From Burkholderiales bacterium (GTDB lineage Bacteria > Pseudomonadota > Gammaproteobacteria > Burkholderiales > WYBJ01): a stretch of DNA of 47,933 bases. The notes under the pieces are model-generated. The model was given only the letters and a program-made list of their open reading frames with translations. It had not been told where the DNA came from and did not search any database. Positions within the stretch are counted from its first letter, which is position 1. Each line of letters begins with the position of its first letter. The DNA lies in the NCBI GenBank assembly GCA_020848435.1, contig JADLAC010000006.1:1-47933 (forward strand). Reading direction: 5' to 3'. Positions 27,568 through 35,527 of the stretch are shown piece by piece. A program made the position numbers and the translations under genes.

Positions 27568-28752
27568 CTACTTGAAATTGAACCAACCCATCGGGTCGAA
27601 AGGCTTACCTTGATGCCGCAATTCAAAGTATAAACCGGGCACAGGATTGCCGCCGCTCGAGCCGACGATGGCGATCGTGTCGCCGCCGCGCACCGGATCG
27701 CCGATACGCCCGAGCAGCGCCTCGTTGTTGCCGTAGAGGCTCATGAATCCATCGCCGTGGTCGAGTATAAGCAGATTGCCGAAACCGCGCAGCCAGTCGG
27801 CAAAAACGATGCGGCCGGGTGCGACCGCTCTGACCTCCCGTCCCGCGGGCGCCTGGATGAACAGGCCACGCCACGAAAGTCCGCTATCGGAGCGTGGACT
27901 GCCGTAACGTCCGAGGAGTTCCCCTTTGACGGGCGCGTGCAGCCTGCCGCGCAATTGTTCGAAGGCCGTGCCGGCGCCGCTGCCGGCTGGCGCGCCGGTC
28001 GCGGGCTCGCTGCGCGCCGGGCGGGGCGGCGGCTTGCGCGCCGCCAGCATCTTGGCGAGGTCTTGCACCAGCTTGGCCAAGCGGCGCTCGTCGCGCTGCA
28101 AGGCGCCCGCTTCGCGCCGCTGGCGTTCGACCTGGGTCGAGATTCGCGCCAGCACCTGCTTGCGGTTGCGGTGCTCGTGCTCCAAGCGCTCGCGTTGCGC
28201 GCGCTGTTGTTCCTCGATGGCGGCCAGCTCGTGTTGGCGCTTGGTCGCTTCCGCGCCCAGGACAGCCAGCGTTTGGGCCTGACGGCGCAAGTCCTCGAGC
28301 ACGCCCTTGCGAGCACGTGCGATATGGTCCAGGTATACGCTCGTGCGCGCCACGGCGTTGGGGTCCCGCCCGCTCGCGAGGACTTGCAGAACGCCCCCTG
28401 CCGGCGCGGTGTAGTGCTGGTAGATGAGCCGCGCCGCCGCCGAGCGCTGCTTGGCGAGCCGGGCTTCGACCTGCTGCTGCTCGTCGCGCAGCCCGCTCAA
28501 TTGCCGGCCGGCTTCCTCGCCCTCTCGGGCGAGCTGCGTCAAGCGTCGATTGGCCTCCGAGACGGACTGCTCCGAGCTCTTGAGGGCGTCCGCCGCCTCG
28601 CTGCGCGAGCCTTCGCCGCGTTCGATGTCGCGCTTCAACGCCTCGAGCTTCGCCCGCAGCGCATTCAGCTCCTCGCTCGGAGCGGCTGCAAGGCCGGCGT
28701 GCGTGCTCGCCAGCAGGACGAGGCAGACAGCGAGACCGGCGTACCCGATCAC
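27568..28752 (-). CDS. envC: EnvC-like murein hydrolase activator
   Basis: This periplasmic activator of amidases at the division site has 394 residues. It has a signal peptide (about 1-23), a long coiled coil (about 28-250, rich in Arg, Glu and Gln), then a LytM/M23 domain (about 290-394). The zinc-binding histidine of active M23 peptidases is replaced in the SWRGLFI segment, and the end is YFELRHQGKP, so it is a degenerate activator type. The GTG start at 28752 overlaps the gpmI stop by four bases (GTGA), indicating coupling. Confidence 0.9.
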   Translation of the reverse strand: MIGYAGLAVCLVLLASTHAGLAAAPSEELNALRAKLEALKRDIERGEGSRSEAADALKSSEQSVSEANRRLTQLAREGEEAGRQLSGLRDEQQQVEARLAKQRSAAARLIYQHYTAPAGGVLQVLASGRDPNAVARTSVYLDHIARARKGVLEDLRRQAQTLAVLGAEATKRQHELAAIEEQQRAQRERLEHEHRNRKQVLARISTQVERQRREAGALQRDERRLAKLVQDLAKMLAARKPPPRPARSEPATGAPAGSGAGTAFEQLRGRLHAPVKGELLGRYGSPRSDSGLSWRGLFIQAPAGREVRAVAPGRIVFADWLRGFGNLLILDHGDGFMSLYGNNEALLGRIGDPVRGGDTIAIVGSSGGNPVPGLYFELRHQGKPFDPMGWFNFK

Positions 28753-30290
28753 GTGAACGTGACGAGCGCCTTGCCGGTCATCTCGGCCGGCTGCGGCAGA
28801 CCCATCATGGCGAGCAGCGTCGGCGCGATATCGCTGAGCGCGCCGCTGCCGGCAAGCTGCGCCGGGCGCCCGACGTAGAGCAGCGGCACGCGATTGGTGG
28901 TGTGCGCGGTGTGCGCTTGGCGGGTTTGCGGGTCGAGCATCATTTCCGCGTTGCCGTGATCGGCGCTGACCAGCGCTTCGCCGCCGCTCTCGCGCATCGC
29001 TTCGATCGCCCGGCCCAGGCACTGATCGAGCGTTTCGATGGCGCGCGTGGCGGCTTCCAGGTTGCCGGTATGCCCCACCATGTCGGCGTTGGCGTAGTTG
29101 CAGATGATGGCGTGAAAGCGCCGGCTGCGAATCGCCTCGACCAGCTTGTCGGTGACCTCGACGGCGCTCATCTCGGGCTTCAGATCGTACGTCGCTACCT
29201 TCGGCGAGGGCACCAGTATGCGCTCTTCGCCCGCATAAGGCGTCTCGATACCGCCGTTGAAGAAATACGTCACGTGGGCGTACTTCTCGGTCTCGGCGAT
29301 GCGAAGCTGGCGTAAGCCCAGCTCGGCCATGTACTGGCCGAAGCCGCGCTCCACGCGCTGCGGCGCGAAGGCCACGGGCAGGTCGAATTCCTCGCCGTAA
29401 CTGGTGAGCGTGCAGTAGTAAGCGAGATCCGGGCGTACGGCGCGTGCGAATGCCTGGAAGCGCGGATCGGTCAGGGCGTGGGTGAGCTGGCGCGCGCGGT
29501 CGGCACGAAAATTCATGAACACCACGGCGTCGCCGTCGCCGATCGTCGCCGCCGGCGCGCCGCCAGCGCGGATCGCGGTGGGCTTGACGAACTCATCGCT
29601 CTCGCCGCGTGCGTAGGCCGCATCGAGGGCCGCAAGCGCGCCGGGCGCTTCGTGCAATGCCTTGCCCTCGGTCAGCAACTGGTACGCCGCGGCGGTCCGA
29701 TCCCAGCGCTTGTCGCGGTCCATGGCGTAGTAGCGCCCGCAGATCGAGGCGATGCGCGCGCCGGGGTGTTCGGCACAGCGTGCCTCCAGCTTGTGCAGCG
29801 AGTCGGCCGCGCTCTTCGGCGGGGTGTCGCGTCCGTCCAGGAACGCGTGGACGCAGATGCGCTTCAAGCCACGGGCTGCCGCCATGTCGAGCATGGCGAA
29901 GATCTGATCCTCGTGGCTGTGAACCCCGCCCGGCGATAGCAGGCCCAGGATGTGCAAGCTCGAACCGCGCTCGCGGGCCGTGGCGACTGCCCCCGCCAAC
30001 ACGGCGTTCGCGGCCAGCTCGCCATTGCGTATCGCCAGCTCGATGCGGGTGAACTCCTGGAAGACGACCCTGCCCGCCCCGATGTTGAGGTGACCGACTT
30101 CGGAGTTGCCCATCTGCTCGGGCGGCAGACCGACGTGCAGCTCCGAGGCATTGATGGTGGTATGCGCGTACGTTCGCCAGTAGCGGTCCCAGTTGGGTTT
30201 GCGGGCGCGATGAATGGCATTGTCGGCGCCGTTGTCGCGGTGGCCGAAGCCGTCGAGGATGATGAGCAGTACCGGAGTGGGATGCATCAT
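28749..30290 (-). CDS. gpmI: 2,3-bisphosphoglycerate-independent phosphoglycerate mutase
   Basis: This manganese-dependent glycolytic enzyme interconverts 3- and 2-phosphoglycerate. At 513 residues it matches E. coli GpmI. Visible parts are the metal site ILDGFGHR, the catalytic serine in MGNSEVGHLNIGAGR, and the C-terminal metal motifs SADHGNAEMM and HTAHTTNRVP. Three nearby ATGs (30296, 30290, 30287) are possible starts. It is the first gene of gpmI-envC-ctpA and divergent from the rhodanese gene. Confidence 0.97.
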   Translation of the reverse strand: MMHPTPVLLIILDGFGHRDNGADNAIHRARKPNWDRYWRTYAHTTINASELHVGLPPEQMGNSEVGHLNIGAGRVVFQEFTRIELAIRNGELAANAVLAGAVATARERGSSLHILGLLSPGGVHSHEDQIFAMLDMAAARGLKRICVHAFLDGRDTPPKSAADSLHKLEARCAEHPGARIASICGRYYAMDRDKRWDRTAAAYQLLTEGKALHEAPGALAALDAAYARGESDEFVKPTAIRAGGAPAATIGDGDAVVFMNFRADRARQLTHALTDPRFQAFARAVRPDLAYYCTLTSYGEEFDLPVAFAPQRVERGFGQYMAELGLRQLRIAETEKYAHVTYFFNGGIETPYAGEERILVPSPKVATYDLKPEMSAVEVTDKLVEAIRSRRFHAIICNYANADMVGHTGNLEAATRAIETLDQCLGRAIEAMRESGGEALVSADHGNAEMMLDPQTRQAHTAHTTNRVPLLYVGRPAQLAGSGALSDIAPTLLAMMGLPQPAEMTGKALVTFT

Positions 30291-30521
30291 AGGCATGAGC
30301 ACGGCTGCGCCGACAAAGTTCAACGCCGAATCGATGGCGGCCGCGGCGGCGCTATGCCCGGTGCCGGCAAGGCGCCGCAACGAAGGCGCCGGCAAGGCTC
30401 GAATTGTATGCTATTCTTCGGCGGCTTTGCGCAACAAATCAATCAGTTCTGTATGGTTTCCGAGACCTGAGACCAACTTGCGGGCGATTGCGCCGGCGCG
30501 CTGCTATTGGCATTGACGACC

Positions 30522-30947
30522 ATGCAACCCGATATCTTCACTTTTCTGCAGAACAACATCTTCCTCGTCGCCGTATGTTTGGTGAGCGGCATGATGCTGC
30601 TGTGGCCACTGATCCAGAAGCTCATGGCCGGGGGCAAGGAAGTGAGCGCGCAGGAGGCGATCCAGCTCATCAATCGGCGCGACGCGCTGGTGCTCGATGT
30701 GCGCGACCCCAACGAATACGCGGCGGGCCATATACCGAATGCACGCCACATTCCGGCCGCCGAGGTGGACAAGCGCATCAAGGAGCTCGACAAGTTCAAG
30801 CAGCGTCCCGTGGTGGTGAGCTGCCGTTCTGGCACGCGCGCGGCTGCGGCCTGCGCGACGCTGCGCAAGAACGGCTTCCAGGAAGTGTTCCCGTTGAAGG
30901 GCGGCATCCTGGGCTGGCAACAAGCCAACTTGCCGCTGGAGAAATGA
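30522..30947 (+). CDS. membrane-anchored rhodanese-like protein (YibN-like)
   Basis: This 141-residue protein has an N-terminal membrane segment (about 9-29) and one rhodanese domain. The active-site loop is VVSCRSGTR with the catalytic cysteine, and the domain holds LVLDVRDPNEYAAGHIP. It probably handles sulfane sulfur near the membrane. It precedes grxC and secB exactly as yibN does in E. coli. ATG 30522 is used; a TTG at 30507 would add five residues. Confidence 0.9.
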   Translation: MQPDIFTFLQNNIFLVAVCLVSGMMLLWPLIQKLMAGGKEVSAQEAIQLINRRDALVLDVRDPNEYAAGHIPNARHIPAAEVDKRIKELDKFKQRPVVVSCRSGTRAAAACATLRKNGFQEVFPLKGGILGWQQANLPLEK

Positions 30948-30980
30948 TGCCGCTCGCCGCGGCCTTGGAGTCGTAAGCCC

Positions 30981-31238
30981 GTGCCAAAAGTCTTGATGTA
31001 CGCCACAGCGGTGTGTCCCTACTGCATCCGGGCCGAGCAGTTGTTACGCGCCAAGGGGGTGCAGGATATCGAAAAGATCCGGGTGGATCTCGACCCGGCG
31101 CGGCGCACGGAGATGGTGGCGCGCACCGGCCGGCGTACCGTGCCGCAGATCTATATCGGCACGACCCATGTCGGCGGCTGCGACGACCTGTACGCGTTGA
31201 ACAACGCGGGCCGGCTCGATCCGCTGCTCGCTGCGTAA
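30981..31238 (+). CDS. grxC: glutaredoxin 3
   Basis: This is an 85-residue glutathione-dependent disulfide reductase with the active site CPYC (residues 12-15) and the glutathione-binding TVPQIYIG and GGCDDL segments. It starts with GTG. It is 33 bp downstream of the rhodanese gene and 181 bp upstream of secB in a conserved order. Confidence 0.95.
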   Translation: MPKVLMYATAVCPYCIRAEQLLRAKGVQDIEKIRVDLDPARRTEMVARTGRRTVPQIYIGTTHVGGCDDLYALNNAGRLDPLLAA

Positions 31239-31419
31239 TGTCCGCGGCCGCAGCCGGCGACCGGCTACGGGGGAACCGAGGAAATCAGCTTTCAGACGCC
31301 GTGTGCCGGGGCGACCGCGGCGCGCATGATGCGAGCGTCTCGCGCAGCCACAGCTTCGAGACCTCGCTCGGTGCGCGAGGCAAATGCGGTACCATCTGGC
31401 ACTTTCCCGAGGAGTACCG

Positions 31420-31902
31420 ATGAGCGAGCCCATTCAACCGGTGTTCACGATCGACAAGCTCTACGTCAAGGATTTGTCGGTCGAGATTCCGAACGCCCCA
31501 CAGATCTTTCTCGAGCGCGAGCAGCCGAAGGTCGATCTGCAGATCCAAAACGGCGCAACGCAGGTGGGCGAGGGCGTGTTCGAGGGCTTTCTGCGCGCGA
31601 CCGTGACGTCGAAGATCGGCGAGAAGACCATGTTCCTGATCGAGGTCACGCAGGCCGGGATCTTCCAGATCCGCAATATCGGCAAAGAAGACATGGAGGT
31701 GGTGCTCGGCGTCGGCTGCCCCAACATTCTTTATCCCTATCTGCGCGAAGTCGTTTCGGATTGCGCCACGCGTGCGGGTTTCATGCCCGTCGTGCTCGCG
31801 CCGATGAACTTCGAAGCGCTCTACATGCAGCGCATGCAACAGCAGCAGCAGCAAGAGCAAAGCCAGCAGAGCCCGATGATCGCGCCCGCCGGCAACGCCT
31901 GA
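31420..31902 (+). CDS. secB: protein-export chaperone SecB
   Basis: This tetrameric cytoplasmic chaperone keeps preproteins unfolded and hands them to SecA. The 160 residues show the family core (FTIDKLYVKDLSVEIPNAP, GVGCPNILYPYLREVVSD, PVVLAPMNFEALY). The C-terminal tail carries an unusual glutamine run (MQQQQQQEQSQQ) encoded by CAG/CAA repeats. The ATG at 31420 has an excellent GAGGAG site. Confidence 0.97.
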   Translation: MSEPIQPVFTIDKLYVKDLSVEIPNAPQIFLEREQPKVDLQIQNGATQVGEGVFEGFLRATVTSKIGEKTMFLIEVTQAGIFQIRNIGKEDMEVVLGVGCPNILYPYLREVVSDCATRAGFMPVVLAPMNFEALYMQRMQQQQQQEQSQQSPMIAPAGNA

Positions 31903-31909
31903 TCGCGCC

Positions 31910-32395
31910 ATGGGCGAATTGCCGCTGCGATCACGCCCGGCCGTGCGATCGATCCGTGCCGTCGGTCGCGTCAGCTTGGCGCTGCTCGCCCTGGCGGCGG
32001 CAGTGGCGAGCGGCGCCGAGTTTCGCTCCACCATCGACCCTGCCACCGTCCTGTACGATGCGCCCTCCAGCCGCTCCAAGCCCATGTTCGTGCTCGGCCG
32101 CGGCTATCCGATGGAGGTCATGGTGGCCCTCGAGGGCTGGACCAAGGTGCGGGATTCGGCCGGGACCATAGGCTGGGTCGAAGCGCGTGCGCTCAGCTCG
32201 AAACGGCTGGTGGTGGTGAAGCCGAGTGTCGTCGAGGCGCGTAGCGCGCCCGAGGAAGGCGCCGGGGTGGCGTTCAAGGCCGGCCAGGGCGTGCTGCTCG
32301 ATTGGTTGGAAACCTTGCCCTCCGGTTGGACCCGCGTGCGTCATGACGAAGGCGGGCAAGGCTTCGTCCGCACAGCCGATCTCTGGGGGACATGA
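31910..32395 (+). CDS. secreted SH3-domain protein
   Basis: This 161-residue protein has a long signal peptide (about 1-36, cut after VASGA) and two bacterial SH3-like repeats: residues about 37-98 (VLYDAPSSRSKPMFVLGRGYPMEVM...WTKVRD) and about 100-158 (VVEARSAPEEGAGVAFKAGQG...GWTRVRH). It probably binds peptidoglycan or protein in the periplasm. It lies between secB (7 bp) and gpsA (4 bp overlap), so it is in the operon. Confidence 0.85.
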   Translation: MGELPLRSRPAVRSIRAVGRVSLALLALAAAVASGAEFRSTIDPATVLYDAPSSRSKPMFVLGRGYPMEVMVALEGWTKVRDSAGTIGWVEARALSSKRLVVVKPSVVEARSAPEEGAGVAFKAGQGVLLDWLETLPSGWTRVRHDEGGQGFVRTADLWGT

Positions 32396-33366
32396 ATCTC
32401 GGCGTGCTCGGGGCGGGAGCCTGGGGCACGGCGCTCGCCATCAGCCTGTCGGCGCAGCATCGCGTCACGCTTTGGGCACGCGATGGCGCGCTCGCGCACG
32501 CCGTTTCGGCGGGCCGCGAGAACGCCCGCTATCTCCCCGGTTGCGCCATCCCCGACGCCGTCACGATCGGCGCCGATCCGCGGCTCGTTTCCGGCTGCGA
32601 TGTGCTGCTATGTTCCGTCCCGACCGCGGGCTTGCGCGATGTGCTGAGCCGCTTCGCGGGCAGCACCGTGCCGATGGTGCTCGCGTGCAAGGGCTTCGAG
32701 CAGGCCACCGGCCTGTTGCCGCACGAGGTGTTTGCAGCGGTCCTGCCCGGACGCAGCGCCTGCGTGCTTTCCGGTCCGAGCTTCGCGCGCGAGGTGGCGG
32801 CGGGATTGCCCGCCGCGGTGGTGCTGGCGGCAGCCGATGCCGCCTTGGCGGCGCGACTCGCGCGCGAGCTTCACAGCCCGCGGCTGCGGGTGTATTCCAA
32901 CGACGATCTCGTCGGTGTCGAAGTCGCGGGGGCGACGAAGAACGTCATGGCGATTGCCGCCGGGATATGCGACGGCCTGAGACTGGGTGCGAACGCCCGC
33001 GCCGCGATGATCACGCGCGGGTTGGCCGAAATGTCCCGGCTGGGCGTCGTGCTGGGCGGACGCAGCGAGACCTTTATGGGGCTCGCCGGCGCCGGTGACC
33101 TCATCCTGACATGTACCGGCGATCTCTCCCGCAACCGCACGGTCGGCTTGCGCCTGGCCGCTGGGGCTTCGCTGGGGCAGACGCTGGCGACACTGGGCCA
33201 TGTCGCCGAAGGCGTGAGCAGCGCCTACGAGATCGAGCGCCTGGCGCAACGCCACGGGGTTGACATGCCGATCACGCGCGCCGTGTGCGCGCTGCTCCGA
33301 GGCGAGTCGTCGCCCGCGGCCGCGGTCGCGATCCTGCTCGAGCGCGATCCCAAGGCGGAGTTCTGA
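32392..33366 (+). CDS. gpsA: NAD(P)H-dependent glycerol-3-phosphate dehydrogenase
   Basis: This enzyme makes sn-glycerol 3-phosphate for phospholipids. The 324-residue protein has the Rossmann loop LGAGAWGTALAI, the CKGFE segment, the catalytic lysine in GATKNVMAIAAG and the substrate loop RNRTVG. The ATG overlaps the stop of the SH3 gene (ATGA), indicating coupled translation. It closes the rhodanese-grxC-secB set. Confidence 0.96.
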   Translation: MNLGVLGAGAWGTALAISLSAQHRVTLWARDGALAHAVSAGRENARYLPGCAIPDAVTIGADPRLVSGCDVLLCSVPTAGLRDVLSRFAGSTVPMVLACKGFEQATGLLPHEVFAAVLPGRSACVLSGPSFAREVAAGLPAAVVLAAADAALAARLARELHSPRLRVYSNDDLVGVEVAGATKNVMAIAAGICDGLRLGANARAAMITRGLAEMSRLGVVLGGRSETFMGLAGAGDLILTCTGDLSRNRTVGLRLAAGASLGQTLATLGHVAEGVSSAYEIERLAQRHGVDMPITRAVCALLRGESSPAAAVAILLERDPKAEF

Positions 33367-33429
33367 AATGGGGGCGCACACAAATCCCCAATTGGAACCG
33401 TGAAGCGAAAAGGGTGTGCGTCCCCGTTT
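33366..33429. terminator. long inverted repeat between convergent gpsA and trmL
   Basis: Arms at 33366-33381 and 33414-33429 pair over 16 positions (two G-U pairs) around a 32-base loop. The outer pairs are A-T, giving AAA before and TTT after. It fits a bidirectional terminator for the two facing genes. The long loop also fits a small palindromic mobile element. Confidence 0.55.
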
Positions 33430-33892
33430 ACGATGCCCCGGCGAAACCGAGTTGCCGCCACGCTTCGTAGATCACCACGGCCACCGCGTTGGAGAGATTG
33501 AGGCTGCGGCTCGATCCGACCATGGGCAATCGGAGCAACCGCTCGCACTCCCAACCGTCGAGCAGTGAAGCCGGCAGCCCGCGCGTCTCCGGTCCGAATA
33601 CGAACACGTCACCCGCGCGATAGCTCGGTTGCGCGTGCGAATATCGGCCGCGCGTCGATACCGCGAACCAGCGGCGCGCGCTCAACGCATGCTTACAGTC
33701 GTCGAACGATGCATGCACGACGGTCTCGAGCCGCGCGCCATAGTCCAGGCCGGCGCGGCGCAAACGCCGCTCGGTAAGGACGAAGCCGAGCGGCTCGATG
33801 AGATGCAGCCTGGCGCCGGCGTTGGCGCACAGGCGCATCACGTTGCCGGTGTTGGGTGGAATCTCCGGCTGGTACAGGACGATCTCGAACAT
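33428..33892 (-). CDS. trmL: tRNA (cytidine(34)-2'-O)-methyltransferase
   Basis: This SPOUT-fold enzyme 2'-O-methylates the wobble base of leucine tRNAs. It has 154 residues. The family motifs are [27 protein letters not shown] and the knotted end [22 protein letters not shown]. There is no ribosome site; instead a strong hairpin (33895-33921) abuts the start codon. Confidence 0.95.
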   Translation of the reverse strand: MFEIVLYQPEIPPNTGNVMRLCANAGARLHLIEPLGFVLTERRLRRAGLDYGARLETVVHASFDDCKHALSARRWFAVSTRGRYSHAQPSYRAGDVFVFGPETRGLPASLLDGWECERLLRLPMVGSSRSLNLSNAVAVVIYEAWRQLGFAGAS

Positions 33893-33894
33893 GC

Positions 33895-33921
33895 GCCGGC
33901 CCGCCGGATCACCGGGCCGGC
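33895..33921 (-). promoter_or_regulatory. GC-rich hairpin just upstream of trmL start
   Basis: GCCGGCCCG and its exact complement flank a nine-base loop. On the minus strand it follows the peroxiredoxin stop by 25 bases and ends two bases before the trmL ATG. There is no T run, so it is a weak terminator at best, and it would mask the trmL ribosome-binding region. Confidence 0.5.
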
Positions 33922-33946
33922 CCGGTCGCCGTCGACTTCGTGGCGC

Positions 33947-34606
33947 CTACCTGGGTTGAGGCACGATGCGCAGGTACGGCTTGGGCGCTTTCCAGCCGGC
34001 CGGAAACTTCTCCTTGGCCTCCGCATCCGACACCGCCGGCACGATGATGACGTCGTCGCCCTGCGTCCAGTTGCCGGGCGTGGCGACCTTGTGCTTCGCG
34101 GTCAACTGCACCGAGTCGAGGATGCGCAAGATCTCGTCGAAATTGCGTCCCGAGCTCATCGGGTAGGTGAGCATGACCTTGATCTTCTTGTCCGGGCCGA
34201 TCACGAACACCGAGCGTACGGTGGCGTTGTCGGCCGCGGTGCGGCTCTTGGCATCGCCGCTCGCGTTGGGATGAATCATGTCGTAGAGCTTGGCGACCTT
34301 GAGATCCGAATCGCCGATGAGCGGGAAGTTGACGCTCTCGCCCTGGGTGTCTTCGATATCTTTCGCCCAGCGCACGTGATCGCTCACGGGATCGACGCTC
34401 AAGCCGATCACCTTGCAATTGCGCCGGGCGAATTCAGGCATGAGCCGAGCCACGCAGCCCAGCTCGGTCGTGCACACCGGCGTGAAGTCCTTGGGATGGG
34501 AAAAGAGGATCGCCCAGCCGTCGCCGATCCAGTCGTGAAACCGGACCTGTCCCTGGGTCGTGTCCGCCGTGAAGTCGGGTGCCTCGTCACCGATGTGCAG
34601 TGCCAT
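33947..34606 (-). CDS. 1-Cys peroxiredoxin (Prx6 type)
   Basis: This thiol peroxidase reduces peroxides. The 219-residue length and C-terminal extension are those of the Prx6/AhpC-like 1-Cys branch. The peroxidatic cysteine is Cys45 in DFTPVCTTELG, and the catalytic arginine lies in the conserved segment near 130. The start at 34606 follows a perfect AGGAGGA. It is divergent from the OsmC gene across 330 bp, so two thiol peroxide enzymes share a control region. Confidence 0.93.
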   Translation of the reverse strand: MALHIGDEAPDFTADTTQGQVRFHDWIGDGWAILFSHPKDFTPVCTTELGCVARLMPEFARRNCKVIGLSVDPVSDHVRWAKDIEDTQGESVNFPLIGDSDLKVAKLYDMIHPNASGDAKSRTAADNATVRSVFVIGPDKKIKVMLTYPMSSGRNFDEILRILDSVQLTAKHKVATPGNWTQGDDVIIVPAVSDAEAKEKFPAGWKAPKPYLRIVPQPR

Positions 34607-34936
34607 GATCGGATCCTCCTGTGCGGGTTGAATACTCCGGTGCGGGACCGTAGGGTGGGGTTCGCAGAACACCGCAGCGGGGCCTGCGCGCAAAGCCGCG
34701 ATCACGTACGTATCAATGGCAACGCGAGTGATTACAGTTCGCGCGCCCGATCACTATAGCAGAAGCATCGCTCGCGCACACCCGCGGCGCGTGATGGCAC
34801 GCCCGCGCGCGACGCGTGCACGCTACCGCGATCCGGCGCGCACAAGCGGCCGATTCCGACTGCGCAGCGGCGCTGCATTGCAGCCCGCGCTCAACGCATG
34901 TTACGGTGGCGTTATTCCACCGACCGGAGGCACGCC
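34607..34936. promoter_or_regulatory. divergent control region between prx6 and osmC
   Basis: These 330 bases hold no gene. TATAGT on the minus strand (about 34752-34757) could be the -10 for the peroxiredoxin gene. Near the OsmC start a 6 bp hairpin, CGGTGG with a CGTTATT loop and CCACCG (about 34902-34920), precedes the GGAGG ribosome site. No clear regulator box was recognised. Confidence 0.4.
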
Positions 34937-35383
34937 ATGAGCCAAAGCACGGCCCGCGCATACACGGTGAACGCGCGCTCTACCGAGACCTTCGGGCGGG
35001 TCTTGTGCAGCAGCCGCAACCATCATTTCATCGTCGATGGTCCGGTGCAAAACGGCTGTCCGGGTGAAGCCGTGACGCCCGCGGAGCTGTTCCTCGCGGC
35101 CGTGGCCGCGTGCGGGGTCGAGCTGCTGCAAGCCATCGCCAAGGAGATGCAGGCTGGCTTGCGCGCGATCGCGGTCGAGATCTCCGGCCTGCTCGACCGC
35201 GCCAACCCCGTGCGTACCGATGTCACCGTGTTCAATGCCGTCAAGCTGCGTTTTCAACTCGCCGGCGTGACCCCCGCGCAGGGCGCCGAGCTGATCGATC
35301 GCTTCAAAGGCCGCTGACCGCTCTACGGTAGCGTCGCAGTTGCGACGCCGGATGTGCAAGTCGACGTGATGACCGAGCAATAG
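34937..35383 (+). CDS. OsmC-family peroxidase, probable selenoprotein (in-frame TGA at 35315)
   Basis: OsmC/Ohr proteins reduce organic peroxides with two redox cysteines. The first is here as Cys59 in AAVAACGVELL, the same number as in E. coli OsmC. A normal reading stops at TGA 35315-35317 (126 residues, ending DRFKGR). The frame continues without a break as PLYGSVAVATPDVQVDVMTEQ to TAG at 35381. The family usually has Cys-Pro at this point, so the TGA stands exactly at the second redox cysteine (position 127; E. coli Cys125). A SECIS-like hairpin follows. I infer selenocysteine, giving 148 residues. Alternatives are a genuine nonsense mutation or a sequencing error. The start has GGAGG. 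Confidence 0.75.
35326..35350 (+). promoter_or_regulatory. bacterial SECIS-like stem-loop
   Basis: CGTCGC (35332-35337) pairs perfectly with GCGACG (35342-35347) around the loop AGTT. CGG (35326-35328) can pair with CCG (35348-35350), leaving a bulged TAG. The loop starts 20 bases after the TGA and has G in its second place, within the spacing and loop rules known for bacterial SECIS elements (E. coli fdhF has 18 bases). Confidence 0.6.
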
Positions 35384-35527
35384 CCGCTGCGGGTCTACGC
35401 TATTCGCGTTCGGCGCCGCGCCCGGCGCCGGTCTCGACACGATGTGCGGCCGGTGCGGCCGCGAACGGCGCACGGCGCGCTTACACGCCGTCGTTGCGCA
35501 AGGTGAAGTACCCGTTCGACGTCACGC

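Noticed and set aside
26096..27613. 505-codon plus-strand open frame
   Set aside because: It is antisense to ctpA; no motifs and biased composition.
27568..28752. EnvC peptidase domain as an inactivated enzyme of special note
   Set aside because: Loss of the zinc ligands is the normal state of EnvC, which activates amidases rather than cutting peptidoglycan itself.
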